DNA from: Prorocentrum cordatum
Taxonomy: Eukaryota > Sar > Dinophyceae > Prorocentrales > Prorocentraceae
Assembly: GCA_963575745.1 (NCBI GenBank)
Contig: CAUYUJ010011447.1
Location: forward strand, 647,501-711,500
Direction of reading: 5' to 3'
Length of the DNA stretch: 64,000 nt
Position numbers and translations under genes: made by a program. Shown here in pieces: positions 46,441 to 58,517 of this stretch (the first letter of the stretch is position 1; the number at the start of each line of letters is the position of its first letter). The notes below the pieces were generated by a model. That model ran no database searches and was not told where the DNA came from. It saw only the letters and a program-made list of their open reading frames with translations.

Positions 46441-48391
46441 TCAGATGGTCACACCCTGGATGGCCTCACGCTTGTGCCTGCGAGCCTCCGCTTCCATGCT
46501 AGCCACCGCCCCCGCTGCTTCGTCGATCTCGAGCGCGGTTGCTGCCAGCGCCCATCGGTCGCCATGTGCTCGGGGCCCCGCGAGTTCTCGTGGGCGGATC
46601 ATGCCGCCGATCTTCTTCGCGATCATCTCGTCCGCGCGGTCGCCGCGGGCTCTGCGCCCCTCGATGAGCTCTTGCGCACGTTCTCGTGCCTCCATGAGCG
46701 CACGCGCTTGCTGCTGCACCACCGCGCGTTCGTGCGCGCTGGCCTCCCTGGACGCGTCGCACGCGGATCTGGCCTCACTGTCAATGGGTCCTGCCGCCCC
46801 CCGCTGGAGTTCGATGACCTGTGTGTCATCGAAATTCGTGGCTCTCGATTCCGTCTGTTGCGCCTCCATCTGCTCGTTGGCTTCGATGCCCCTCTGCTGG
46901 TGGATCCCCCCCTGAGGTTGTCGAGATCACCATTGTGTTCATATCATCCTGCCTTCCGCTCCGCTGGTGCTTGTCCGCGTGCGTCTTCTCGTGAACGGCT
47001 TGCGCTTCGTTGCCGCGCCTCCTGGGGCTTACTGGTGATGTCCTCATTATTGTAGTGCCGTTGTGCTGCTGCCTCCTGGAGCTCGCGAGCCATGTTTTAC
47101 ATTGAGCATGTGATCGCTTGCTGCTTCGAGCTCAATCCTAAGCACCCCCCCTTCTGCCCGCCTCGATGAATATGTCCGTGCTGTTCTCCTCTGACTGCTT
47201 GGTGTGGTGGTATGGTCGGTCTTCTGCTTGAATTGCAGCTACTTGTTTTTCGCTTGAGGTGCAGCTCGTTCCACTCCTGGTCTCTGACGGCCGGGAATAA
47301 CTGCTGCCGCTGGTATGATAGAGCGTCACTATATCTGATATTCGCGACGCGCTCTCGGACTTGCCGCCCATGCGGTCCCTCACTGATTTGAAGGTCCTCG
47401 CCTCCTCTGTGAAGTGGGTATTGCTTCTCCTGCTGCAGATTCTTGCTGAGGACCCGATATCGGTCAGTCGCGCGGTCGCGAACCGACCCTGGGGATGGTG
47501 CCCCTATGTGTCCGCTGAACCGTCGCCGTGGATGGGGCGGTGGACTTTCTCTCCTGGTCCTGGCGCGCGGCTTCGTGTCCTCATGCTCGTCGTCGGTTCC
47601 CGAACTCTGTGTCCCCGATGATGTCGTCCTTTACAGCGGCGCATGCGTGCAGCATCCGGCTCGTCCCCGCGATGTACGCGTTGAACTTGACAACGTGCAG
47701 TTGGAGGTTGTTCCTCGCCTCCATGGAGGTCCTCCTGTGCTCACCTACATCCTTGATGTTGTCCTTGGTAGGGTAGCTTTTCTGGATCATGGCCTTGACG
47801 AGGGCGATCATGGTGAGTAGGTCTTCGGCGGGAAGCTGCGCGCAATTGCTTCTGAGGGCGACGAGGGCGTATGCTCGCATCAACTGTAGTTCATTGGCCC
47901 TCCAAGAAGCGCACGCGCGCGGCGCTCGCGGTGGTCCCTCCCGAAGTTAATGCTTGATATCGTCTCCCTTCCTCATCGGGATGACGCCGATGATGATGGT
48001 GGTGATGACAGCATTGTGCTCCGAGGGAGTCTTCTCGTTGTCGACCCGGCTGCCCTCCTCCTTCTTCAGTTTGGTGATCATGCTCATGAGATTATCATTC
48101 AGGTTGTTGTTGCGGTCGCGTTTCAAGTCCCAGTAAAGGTTTTCCTCGTTCCACCTTGCTGGTCCTGCACCAGTAGTTGGTGTGGGTCGTGCTGGTGGTT
48201 TGGGTGGCGGCTGTAGTCGTGGTGGGTGCTGAGCGCTGCGGTGAGCGCCGAGGAGGTCCCGCGCCCTAGCGATGCGCGGCGGAGGCGCCTGTGCCAGGCC
48301 AAGCTGTGAGATCATGTGGTGGATGTCGTGGTATGTAGCCGACGTGGATGTCGGCGTGGCCCTCGCAGGTGTGCGAGAAAACGGATGTCTA
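46441..48391 (-). pseudogene. Unknown gene with broken frame
   Basis: Minus-strand segments of good protein composition follow one another. (a) 48391-47950: TYHDIHHMISQLGLAQAPPP to VIPMRKGDDIKH. (b) After a single TAA at 47947-47949, the same frame continues to 47581: MRAYALVALRSNCAQLPAED and RTSMEARNNLQLHVVKFNAY. (c) Two frame changes lead to FTEEARTFKSVRDRMGGKSE and ISDIVTLYHTSGSSYSRPSE (about 47415-47280). (d) 46950-46441: GDLDNLRGGIHQQRGIEANE and a coiled-coil stretch QARALMEARERAQELIEGRR. Introns could explain part of this, but the in-frame TAA cannot be removed by an obvious AG|G intron. I recognise no family. Confidence 0.45.
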
Positions 48392-48489
48392 GAGAACTGT
48401 TCCGAATGTCGCGGGCACCTGACGGGCCGCGCTGGCCACCGCCTCGGCCGCCCTGTGCGGCAAAAAGCTCGGGCTCGGGCGCGCGCGGC

Positions 48490-49470
48490 ACCTCCTCCTC
48501 CCCCTTTTCCTCCTCCTCCTCCTCCTCCTCCTCCTCCTCCTCCGCATGATCCTCGTTCTTCTCAGCCTCCCCCTTCTCTCCCTCAGACTTTTTTTCTTAT
48601 CCTCCTTCCCCTCCGTTCTCTCCTGCGCCTCCTGGTCGTGCTCTTGCTCATCCTTCTTATCCTCATCCCGCTCCTTCCTCCATCCCTTCCCTCTTCCTTC
48701 TGGGCCCTCCCCCGTCCCTCGTCCACGGGCGGCGGGAGAGAGTAGGACCCCCCCCGGCGGCACCCTCGTCTCAGTTCGTGGGAGGGAAGCGACGGCGTGC
48801 TCGCCCGAGTTCCTCGCGCCCCCCCCCCCCCGCCCCCCACACCCGCTCCGCCCGCCGCGCAACAACCCCCTGCTGAGGGGGCCAGGAGGACGAAGAAGGA
48901 GGGGGAGGGGAGAGGATGAGGAGGAGGAAAAGGAAGCGGAAGCGGGGAAGATTGAAGGTCCAGGGGGGGGAGATCGACGACCGGGGCAGGAGGTCGATGC
49001 AGCGCGCGGCCGCCTTCGCACTGTGCGTGGTCGACGGGGTAGGAATTGAGAGCATGGAGGAGACAGGAGGAGGAAGGCGGAGGCGCGGGGATAGTGGGAG
49101 GTGGAAGAGGAACATGAGAAAGAAAGGATAATGAGGGGGCGGATGCATAGAACGGGGAGGAGACAGGAAGGGGGACGGAGAGGGAGAAGGGGAGGAAGGA
49201 CACGAAGGAGAAGAAGGGAGGGAGAAGGATAATGAGAACGAGGTGCGGAAGGAAGGTAGGGGTAATTGGAAGAGGGCGGACAATCCGCGCGAGTTGGTGC
49301 CGAACGAGGGGCGAGGAGGATGGGCGAGGAGAAGGATGAAGGGGAAAAACGGGAGAAGTGAGATGAAACGCGCGGCGCTGCGGGTTCAAAACGAGGACAC
49401 ACAAACACGGGAGGATTGGGAGTAACCCAAGAGCGACTAGGCACCACACGCCTCTGCGAAGGCACTGACC
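48490..49470. other. Pyrimidine- and purine-rich DNA, no gene recognised
   Basis: (CTC)n at 48497-48545, CCTCCC-rich DNA to 48720, a run of 13 C at about 48821-48835, and GGA-rich DNA (48885-49290). Frames here reflect composition. Confidence 0.6.
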
Positions 49471-49917
49471 CTAACAAAATCCCTTGATGGCGCCGACGTG
49501 AAAAACCGAAGATCCCGAGCCCGTTCTGAAAACAAAAGGGTGTGTCTTCCAGCGCGCTGACCGCACGGGCGTTCCTGACATGGAGATCGCGGTTGGCTGA
49601 ACGGACTTCACCTCCCAGACTCTCGACGTCGCGATTGGTGTCCAAACGCGGGCCCCCGAAGGTTTCGACCAATTTCCCAGAGCCCGCTTCTCATCCCAGA
49701 TCGTTTCCTGATGGTCCCGGAGCCAGGCCCACGGAGGCCGAAAACCGTCAAAAACCATCCGCCGAAATTTCGGGACGATGGAAAACTCTACGCCCTTGAA
49801 TCCCCCCCCTCCGCGAAAGAAACCCTGAGCACTCGCGCGCGCGACGCCAGGGGGGCCCGAGGCCGATCTCGCCGAAGAGGCCAACCACCAACCCGGGCCT
49901 GGAACAAGAACGAGCAA
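49471..49917 (-). CDS. Possible fragment, unknown
   Basis: A minus frame with mixed composition (FRRMVFDGFRPPWAWLRDHQ, VFRTGSGSSVFHVGAIKG). No motif or boundary was found. Low confidence; it may be a relic. Confidence 0.2.
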   Translation of the reverse strand: MLVLVPGPGWWLASSARSASGPPGVARASAQGFFRGGGGFKGVEFSIVPKFRRMVFDGFRPPWAWLRDHQETIWDEKRALGNWSKPSGARVWTPIATSRVWEVKSVQPTAISMSGTPVRSARWKTHPFVFRTGSGSSVFHVGAIKGFC

Positions 49918-50585
49918 AATGGATCCTGGCCTTCACGATCTCAGCTGCCCCCCGACTCGCGCTGGACGTTCTCGTGGGCAGAGGACACAGCCTCGCAGGC
50001 CAGGCCCCTGGGCCGCCACCCTGTCAGTACGGGGCGTTTTCTCGCAGATGCCCCGCGCGGAACGTACCCATGCAAGCGCGTATCCACGGCATCGCGCCCC
50101 AGAGTCCAATCCGCGGGGGCGTGGATATGGATACGTTCGCCGCTCGTGATGCCCGGCGACCTCTCAAGATCTGCCTGGAAGCATCTCCAGATTGGCATCG
50201 AACTGCCAGGATGTGCATCGAGCTCCCTTGGTTTACATCGCCAAGTCTTCCTGTTTATCCATGCAGGTCGATCAGAGAAGCGCCGACCAGCACAAGAGGA
50301 GACGGGTCCTGGGTTTTCGGGGCGTTCTCCAGAACGAACCCGTCATCCCGAATGATGGGCCACATTGAAAAAATCCAGGACCCGTTTCCATCAGGATCCA
50401 CTGACTCCACCGCGACCCTGAAAGCCGACCCCCCAGGACTCCACCTCTCCTAGGGTGCGCTTGGGCCAGGACTCGGAGGGAAATCCATCAACGGCGACGA
50501 AAAATCCCAATAGGCCCAACAAAGGCGAAAGACGTCCAAAAACTTCGAGCCCTCAAACCCGCGACCTCCACATTCTGCACCTTTT
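49918..50585. other. No gene recognised
   Basis: Overlapping short frames only. Confidence 0.5.
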
Positions 50586-50589
50586 CGGG

Positions 50590-50770
50590 GAGACGTAGGA
50601 CTCGGGTTCGGGGGACTCAGGTTGGCCTGACGGGGCCATCCTGAAAATGACGAGACCCAGTCTGAAAGTTGACACGAAGCACCGCTGCAGACATCCAGAA
50701 CGCGCTCGCCAACAAACGTCGGCAAACCAAAATTGCGGCACATTCGAGTTTTACATTTTCCGGAATGCTT
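50590..50770. repeat. Dispersed repeat pair A, copy 2
   Basis: Counterpart of 44950-45165, same orientation. Confidence 0.7.
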
Positions 50771-51550
50771 AAAGGCCGCGCGCCGCCTGGCACGCACCCT
50801 GGAACCCCTTCAGTTCAGCGATATGATCCCTGCGCGCCGTGGCGACAACCGGAGCGAGGATTACTGACCTGAAGGACATCGGCGCGCTAGCACGCCGAAG
50901 CCCTCCAGTTCAGCAGTCCTCGCCCCACAGGTCGCCACGGCGGCGCTCAGGTTCGAGATCGCCGGGTGCGCAATGGGGGCCGGCACGAATCTCCGCCAGC
51001 GGGCGGCGAAACGATTTTTTCAATCCGCGGCCCCGTGGAGCTCCCGACCGCCCCGGGAGGACTTCTGCTTCGCGGAACCACTCCCACTGGCAACCGTCAC
51101 CACCACCACCAACACCACCACCACCGGCGTCCTCGCGGTGGTGTGGTCCCCCCCATCGACTCGAGAACCCCCTTATCCCCAACTCGGGCAGGCATCGTGG
51201 CATCGTGGACCCCCGCGCTGGAGGTTGCAACCTTGGTGGTGGTGTCGCTTTTCGTTCCTCCGAGGGGAGAGGTCCACGCGGATTTCGGAGATCTGCGCTG
51301 CCCCCCCCCCGGACGGCGCCTCCACCGCCGCCCCTGACGCGCTCCGCACACCAGGGAAAGAACCCAGTGCATATCCAGGAAATCCGCGCGGACCTTCGAC
51401 ACTGCATGTTCAAGCCGTCGTCTGGGTGTGGGCGCGACGCCGCTCCACGTCCACTGCCAGGACGCCTCAGCAACGGCCGGCCGCACTGGCCACTCCTGCC
51501 CGAGATGTGTGGATGCCATGGCAATGGACACTCCAACAGTCCTATCATTG
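50771..51550. other. No gene recognised; CCA microsatellite
   Basis: Contains a short (CCA)n at about 51099-51126. Frames on both strands lack support. Confidence 0.5.
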
Positions 51551-51556
51551 AATTCC

Positions 51557-51650
51557 AACATGTGTGTAACATGTCGGAAACATGTTCTAAACATGTTACA
51601 AGCATGTCTTTTACATGGTTAACACATGTTTGAAACATCTTCTTACATCT
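51557..51650. repeat. 11-bp AACATGT tandem repeat, about 8 units
   Basis: AACATGTNNNN starts at 51558, 51569, 51580 and 51591, then degenerates to 51650. Each unit carries the palindrome ACATGT. Confidence 0.85.
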
Positions 51651-51769
51651 GGAAATAATTTCGCAGCATGCTTCCTCTTCATTGATCGGCTTTTACAACC
51701 CAAGATCATCGTGCTGTGAATGCCCTCCCCCTTTCGTTTCGCCCTTCCTCCGCGGCCGCCGTCTGCCAT

Positions 51770-51935
51770 GCCCCCCCCCCCCCCCCCTCGTGTTGCCAGA
51801 CGACTAATAATTACGCTCCGCCCCAGCTACTGGAGCGCGCGAGCGGACTGCCTTTGCCGCGCCGCGATGAAAAAAATGTGTCATCTTCTCCCTCCTCCTC
51901 CTCCTCCTCCTCCTCCTCCTCCTCCTCCTCCTCGT
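51770..51935. repeat. C-run and CTC microsatellite
   Basis: A C run at 51771-51787 and (CTC)n at 51891-51933. Confidence 0.9.
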
Positions 51936-52099
51936 TGGGCTGGTGCTGTGTGTGCTCCCCCTGGAGGAGAGGGTTGGTCTCCTCTGCGCTGCTGCGAGGC
52001 CAGGGGCGTCCCGGCTCCGCTCGACCTCGCGGCGCCCGCCGCCAGAAGCCTCAGCCTCTTCGGGCGCCGCCCGTTGGCCGGCAGAGGGCAGGCAGGGGG

Positions 52100-52320
52100 G
52101 CAAGGGGGCAGGGCGAGAGACAGCGGGGAGGATCGGGGTAGACGAAAGAGTAGGATAGCCAAAGGCAGGGTAGAGAGTCAGTGTCAGGTAACTGGTTTCC
52201 CTGGCGCCTCCTGGGGCCGGGAGGCGACCATGCATCGAGGCATGAGCCCGGCGGCGGGGCGGAAGCCAGCTGCATGCAGCAGATTTCGTCACCCCCCCTT
52301 TCGCCCGGCCCGAGAGGAGA
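52100..52320. repeat. Dispersed repeat, copy 2 (pair with 14500-14715)
   Basis: Same block order and orientation as the copy near 14.6 kb. The central palindrome is imperfect here (GGCGCCTCCTGGGGCCGGG). It is followed by a GA-rich tract (52316-52412). Confidence 0.65.
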
Positions 52321-52412
52321 GAAGCAGAGACAGAGGGAGAGATAAAAGCATAGAGACAGAGAGAGGGAGAGGGAACGAGAGAGGGAAAGAGAGAAAGAGA
52401 GAGAGAGAGAGA

Positions 52413-53735
52413 ACGCACCGATTCGGACAAACGTCTGTCCAGGCTCGCTGGGTACGGGCGCCGACTGGGCCATCCTCACACTGGCGGGAGGCACCGCTTG
52501 ACAAACAGGGATGGGACACACCGCCTCTGCGCGCCCGTGCTGCAGGGAGGCACCCACTTTTAGCTCGTTTTGGCGTGCACGCCTCGGAGCCCTGGGAAAC
52601 GAAGGCGCCGAGTTGGGGCATCCCTCTCGGCGGCCCAGGCATGGGCCGTGGAGCGGCTCGCCACGCGATTCACACGAGACGCTGGCCCAGCAGGGCCGGC
52701 GTGAGAAAAGGAGTGAGAGCCTCAGTGCAAAGGAAGCCGGGCTCCTGGACGCAGCCAGGGGCCCACACACGACGATGCTTGCCAAAGACCGTGTAGCAGG
52801 TCCCGAACTGCCCTGGTGGCACACGCCCGAAGATGCAGACGGAGGAAGCAGCGGCGCTGAGGGGCAGCACGAGTTTGGGGCTGACGCCCCTGGGTGGAAG
52901 CGCAGCCGTCGGTCAATCGACGGACGGCGTCGGAGTGCATGTACGGACGAAAACGTCGACGTCGGGTTACGTCGGTCCCCAGCGCTGGTTGGAGACATCC
53001 AGCCAGGACAGGCGTCGGTCGTAAGCGTCGTCCGTTTCCGTGGCGAGGCGTCGGAAGAAGGCGTGCCTGACCATCGCGCCCGTAGCGACGCGGATGGCGC
53101 CAGAAATGTGTCGTCAAGGCAGTGGCAGGGATCGCAGTACCCGCGCTCGGAGCCTGGGGCACTGGTCCGCTGTCGACGTGTCGAGCCAGGGAGGGGCCTT
53201 CTTCCCCAGCCCCTGGGGTCCGAAGGCGGGTCGGAGGTCGGTGACCGAAGTGGGGTGAATCATGTAGGCGGCAAGCACCCCAAGTGAGGTGGCGCGACGG
53301 CCCAGTAAGAACGGAGACTGTCGGGGGCCGTGGGGGGCCGTAACGGGCCTCTGGCCTGGCGTGCGGCGAAGCCGCCGTCGCTGGCGGGACGGCATGCTCA
53401 AATCCAGGGGCGCCGGGTACGTCCCTGTGGCCGCCGCTTCCGCTTCCTCCGTCTCCCACCTCCCCTCACGTCCCAGACGGAAGCCGGTGGTCTGGCTTGC
53501 GCAATGCGGCTGCGCCTGGTGGCGTGCCACTCTGAGGGACGCTGGGGGGGCGGGAGCGAGGCCCGCGGCGGGTTACTGGCCTCGTCGTTGCCATTGCGGC
53601 AGCGTGCTGCAACGTGGAGCATCACGTGGAGGAGAGTGGCTGGCTCGCGGGTAGCGGTGGCCAGCCAGGCGAGCCTACGAAGTAGGGTCCCAAGCGTGGC
53701 GCGCAGGAGGGGGAGGACCAGCGTAAACCTAAGAG
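52413..53735. other. No gene recognised
   Basis: GC-rich DNA with overlapping frames on both strands and no motif support. Confidence 0.5.
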
Positions 53736-53799
53736 TCATCAACGGTTTTGGAATAAAGCCTTCCTCCGAGCTCCCTCTTCATAGGCCCCAATAGAATTC

Positions 53800-54240
53800 A
53801 TTTCCACTGAAGGAACTGTCTCGTTGGAAGACAACCGTTTGAAGGCCCCGAAGCATGCCAACGCATCATTATCTGTATTCAAACGCCACATATGAAGCTG
53901 ACTGTTGCGTCTTGACGTCCTGAATCGCACCAGAACGCCATTCCTGGAACTCCAACACCACGAATCAACGTAACTGCTGCACCCTCATAATCCTGAATCT
54001 GTCCAAAACTTCATTTCTCATTCGTTGACAATGGGAATCCGTGAACTTTTTGCACTTTGTAAGACGGAACGTGCGCGGCGCTGAATCGACAACCACATGT
54101 TGAAAAGGAACCATCCTCAATCCGTAAAGCGCATGCCAAAATTTAATAAACCAAATGTGCGCGGCGCTAGGGCGAGAGCCACATTTTGAAAACCACCCGA
54201 CCTCCATCTGTGAAACCGTTGCCAATATTTAAGCTTCAAT
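53800..54240. repeat. AT-richer island with an 86-87 bp tandem pair
   Basis: Two diverged units start with TGTGCGCGGCGCT (about 54070 and 54157), each followed by CCACATKTTGAAAA and ending in GCCAAAATTTAATAA / GCCAATATTTAAGC. Weaker repeats (TCCTGAATC, ACTGYTGC) lie upstream from about 53895. Confidence 0.65.
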
Positions 54241-54535
54241 GTCATAAATGGTGGGGGAACCTCAGGCGGAACGCCCGGCCCGCCCTGCAGACAAGTCCGG
54301 TGTGCGAGGCGGGGGAGTTATCAATGATGAGAAGGGATAGAGGAGGAAGAGGAGGATGAGGAGGCAAACCAACCCCTTCGTGGCGCGGGGTGAGGGGGAT
54401 GGCGTGCGTGACAGCATGTAGTCTGGCTGTCGTGTGGGCCTGGTGGCCCTGCTAGGAGGTGCCACTGGTGCTCGTTGGCCGCTCGGCGGTTGGGTCGCTG
54501 GAAACCACGGTGTGGTGGCGTCGGCACATGGCTGC
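54241..54535. other. No gene recognised
   Basis: Unique-looking DNA with a GAGGAAGAGGAGGATGAGGA purine patch. Confidence 0.5.
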
Positions 54536-54539
54536 CTGG

Positions 54540-55680
54540 TCGTTAAGCGTATGCGTCGGTCAGTCAACGTTCGTTCGGCGGCCGTCGGCGGCGGGTGTCG
54601 GCGTACTGTCATCAGACGGTCGTCGGGCAGCCGTCGGACGAGCGGCGGACGGGCGTAATTAGTCGGTCGTCGGACGCGGGTCAGGCGGTCAGCGGCGGGA
54701 CGTCGAAGGGCTTCTTTCCGCTAGGGGGGACAACTATCGAGCTGGACGTGTGCAAACGGGCTGGTTTTACTCCCCCGTTCGGCCAACCACGGTACCGTGG
54801 TGGTCGTTGATGGGGTTACGCCCCTGGCTGGCAACCGACACCTAGGTATCTTCGTGGATAAATGGAAATACGGATGGAGAAACGAGGCCAGTGTCGCCGG
54901 CCGATGCATCGGCCCCGTCTGCCTATGCGATAGCCCTGGTGGGCCCTCGTAGTCCCGAAACAGCGGGTGATGGTGCTGGCGTTCTCGCTGGCGGCTGAGC
55001 GGTGGTGTGCTGAGGGATGCAATGGCAAGGAGGGCCGTCGGTGTCCCCGTCTGCGTGCGGCGCTCGGTGCACGCGAACAGCGACCCTGGTGCCTGCTGCA
55101 AGTGCCTCGGCGCGACCTTCGGCGCGGCGCGGCACGAACCGTGGGGGTGACGCTCGCAGCGGCGCCCAGGTGGCCAGCTGGAGGATCACCATGCGGATGA
55201 TGGCATGGTCCACTTCTGGGGAACCGTGGTGGCGCGAAACTATCAGTCAGCTTGCGTGCTCGCTTGGAGGGGGGTCAGAGGTTGCGAACCAGCTGCCAAT
55301 GTGTGACTGGAAAGGCAACGCCAGCCAGTGGCGGCTGCGATTTGCCTGCTGGTCTGGTCTGGTCGGGGTGCGTCATAGCAGCTGGTGCCACATGGGGGCG
55401 AATGTTGGTCAGCGGGTAACGGACGGACGCCAATCGTCGCCGTCAGGTGCCGGACTGTCAACATTTAGTCGTCGGCGGTCAGTCTGGCGGTCGGCGGGTG
55501 GTCGCCGGGCGGTCGTCGGACGGTCGTCGTCGGGGATCGAACATCCGGCGGACGGCCGACGTGCGGTCGTAAATGGAGTTAGCGTCGCCTGGTTTGTCGT
55601 ATGACGGTCGGCGGACGGTCGTCGGACGTCGTGGGGGTCTGTTGGTAGTCGGCGGATGCTCGATCAAGCGATTGCTCCAT
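54540..55680. repeat. GGTCGTCGGACG-rich degenerate repeats, two blocks
   Basis: Blocks 54540-54710 and 55420-55665 consist of GGTCGTCGGACG, CGGCGGACGGTC and similar phrases. The DNA between (54711-55419) has no supportable gene. Confidence 0.65.
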
Positions 55681-55699
55681 CATTGGCAGACGGGGCGGT

Positions 55700-57100
55700 G
55701 GGTAAACTGAGGCCTTTCCGCTTCAGGGTGGGTGTGGTGACCCGCCCGAAAAAGCCCCCGTGGTAGTCGGCTGACGCCCAGAGCAGGGGTCACGAGGGCC
55801 CACGCCAGGGGGAGTGGCTGCAGCGTGGGCCCGGTGGCCCCCGTGGCTGATGCGCTTGCGAATCGGCGAGCGCTCAGAAAGAGGGTGACAGCGGACTACG
55901 CCTTGGGCGACATTACGGACTGGCTGGAGGTTTGGCCTGGTGGCCGTACTGAGCGGCTCCAGCGGCGGTCGGCGAACCGACCCTCGGCGGGAGGTTAACA
56001 GTGAACAACAGCGGAAAGTCTGGCTGCAGCCTGGGTCTGGTGGCCCCCCGTGGCTGATGCCCCTGAGAAGCCACTGGCGCTCACGAGGAAGGTCACAACG
56101 AACTGCGCCCTGGGCGACGACACGGGGCCTGGTTGGAGTTTTGGCCTGGCGGCCCCCTTGAGTGGTTCCAAGAGCGGTCGGCGGACCCTCGGCGGGAGTG
56201 TCACAATGGACCACGGCGGACAGGCTGGCTGCCGTGTTTGCATGGTGGCCGCCTTGGCTAGCACTAGTGGAAGTGAGCGGACTCCTAGAGGCAGGGTCCT
56301 CGTGTACTACAATGTCGGGGCTGGATTCCGTTTTGGTCTGGTGGCCACAGTGAGCGGTTCGAGTGGCGGGCGGCGGACCCTCGGAAGGCGGGTTCCTATG
56401 AACCGCGGAGGAAGAGCTGGCTGCAGCGTGGGCCTTGTGGCCCAGGTGGCTGAGGCCCCCGAGAGTTCACGGACGCTCAGACGGATGGTCATAGCAGACT
56501 ACGCCTTGGACGACATCACGGGGACTGGCTAGGGCCACACGGAGCGGCTCCAATGGTGGTCGTCGGAACCTCGACGGGAGGGTCACAGTGAACCACGGCG
56601 AAAGGCCTGGCTGCAGCGTGGGCCTTGTGGCCCCCGTGGATGATGCCCCTGAGTGACGGCGGAAGCTCAGGAGGGTGACTCAGTGACAGCGGACTACGCC
56701 TTGGACCACATCATCGGGGCTGGCTGGAGTTTTGGCCTGGTGGTCACACTGAGCGGCTCCAGTGGCGGTCGGCGGACCCTCCGCAGGAGGGTCTGGTGCC
56801 CATGGGATTCGGCGGGCGCTCAGGAGGAGACTCGCAATGGATGACGGCATGGGCAGCAACGTGGGGGCTAGTTGCAGCTTTGTTCTGGTGGCCACTCGGC
56901 CCGACACCGAAGTCGGTCGGCAAATGCTCGGCGGGAGCGTCTAGATGGTCAACGACAGGGATGGTGGCGGTATGGCCTGGTGGTCCTGGTGGCTGATGCC
57001 ATGTGTTTGTGGACGCTCGGCGGGAGGGTCGCAATGAACAACGGTGGTAGGACATACTGACTGCAGGTTTGGCCTGGCGGCCACTAGGGGTCGTGCCAAT
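55700..57100. repeat. ~100-bp tandem array, about 13 diverged units
   Basis: GGCCTGGTGGCC recurs near 55833, 55939, 56039, 56148, 56244, 56340, 56436, 56626, 56739, 56887, 56979 and 57077, with GAGCGGCTCCAGTGGCGG and CGGCGGACCCTCGGCGGGAG between. Steps vary from 92 to 113 bp. A 160-codon plus frame (56050-56532) is open across five units but is not kept elsewhere. Confidence 0.85.
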
Positions 57101-58285
57101 GGCGTAAGTTGCGGCTTGATGCCCCCCCCGCCGCGGGTAAGGGGCGTGGCAATGCGGCCCGTAGATCATTGGGGGCGTCACGAACTTAACTTCACAGTCA
57201 CCGCGCAGATCAGGAAAATGAGCCTCGAGATCTTCCCGAAAGTGAGGATCACGGGGTGGTACGTGGACTGGCACGCGAATCGTGTGGTCGCCCGATTAGA
57301 AAGGTGTGAACGACTGGCTGCTGCGGGTAGTGCGGTGCTCGATGTAGTGTAGGGCGCGTTGCGGCATTACGGTGGCAGCCGCCCTTCGGAGTCAAGACCG
57401 CCCAGCAGCAGATGTAGTTGGCCTCGTACTGGTCACCGTTCTGCTAGGACTCGGCGGATCGGCGGCGCAGGACATGGCGTCGCGGGCGGGGGGGGAAGAG
57501 ACTGTGACACGACTCTGTCCTGTGGTGGGGCCACTGGTCCAGTCTCGCCAATCTGGATGGCTCGGGGGACTTAGTGTCTGGGCTCGCTCTGTACTCAGGG
57601 GTTCTCGAGCCGAGACTGAAGAAAGAGAGAGAGAGAGAGAGATGCGTGTGTGTGTGTGTGTGTGAAAGTGGGGAGGAATATCGAGAGGGCGAGGTGTTGC
57701 GCAGCAGGGAGGGGAGCGCCTAAAGAGGAAAAGGAGGGCACACGGAGAGGAAGACCAATAGGACAGGGCGCATTCCATGGGCGGTCGGGTGCAAAACATT
57801 CCTCGACATGTCGAAAACCACCCCTCCCCTCCGCTCCCAAGCATCCCAAGCACCTGGCGAACCAGCCCGACACCCCTGGCGACATCGACGACGGACACGG
57901 GCGGGAAGTTCAATCGGGCGGGTGGGCGGGACATCAACTAAACTGGCTGGTTGTTCGGAAAAGGTTGGCTGCATTCCGTGTTCCTCCTCATCGCATTCCT
58001 CCTTTTCGTTCACCCCCTCTTCCTCCTCCTACTGCAAGCCATGCTCCTCCTTGTAATCCTCGTACTCCTCCTCGTGTTCCTCGTCCTCATCCTTTTCGCA
58101 AAACTCCTTCTCCTCCTCCTCGTCCTCGAGCCGCCCTGGGCCGGGTCCCTCTACACACCCTGCGCGGCCACCTGCGGTCCATGACCGGCGGCCGGCGGGC
58201 TGAGGCCAGCCCTCTCTGGAGGCGCGCGCGGCTGGGCGCGGCGCCAGAGGGCGAGCGCGGGGGGTGGATCCCGCATGCGGCATTT
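57101..58285. other. No gene recognised; TG microsatellite
   Basis: Includes a GA run (57624-57642) followed by (TG)n at 57643-57664, and pyrimidine-rich DNA (57980-58130). Confidence 0.5.
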
Positions 58286-58289
58286 TCCC

Positions 58290-58352
58290 CCTGCCTCCTC
58301 CTCCTCCTCCTCCTCCTCCTCCTCCTCCTCCTCCTCCTCCTCCTCCTGCGAC
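58290..58352. repeat. CTC microsatellite
   Basis: About 55 bp of (CTC)n. Confidence 0.95.
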
Positions 58353-58517
58353 CTCTCCGAAGCGAGTCGTGAATCCGACGCGCCACATGCCACTCAGGCC
58401 CGTCCAACGGGCCTCAAACGAACCAGTCGACCCCCACGCCGACACGCCGACGAGGTCCGCGATGTGCGAAGCGGGGGGGGAGGGGCAGGCGGCGCCCTCC
58501 CTCCACAGGAGGGCGCA

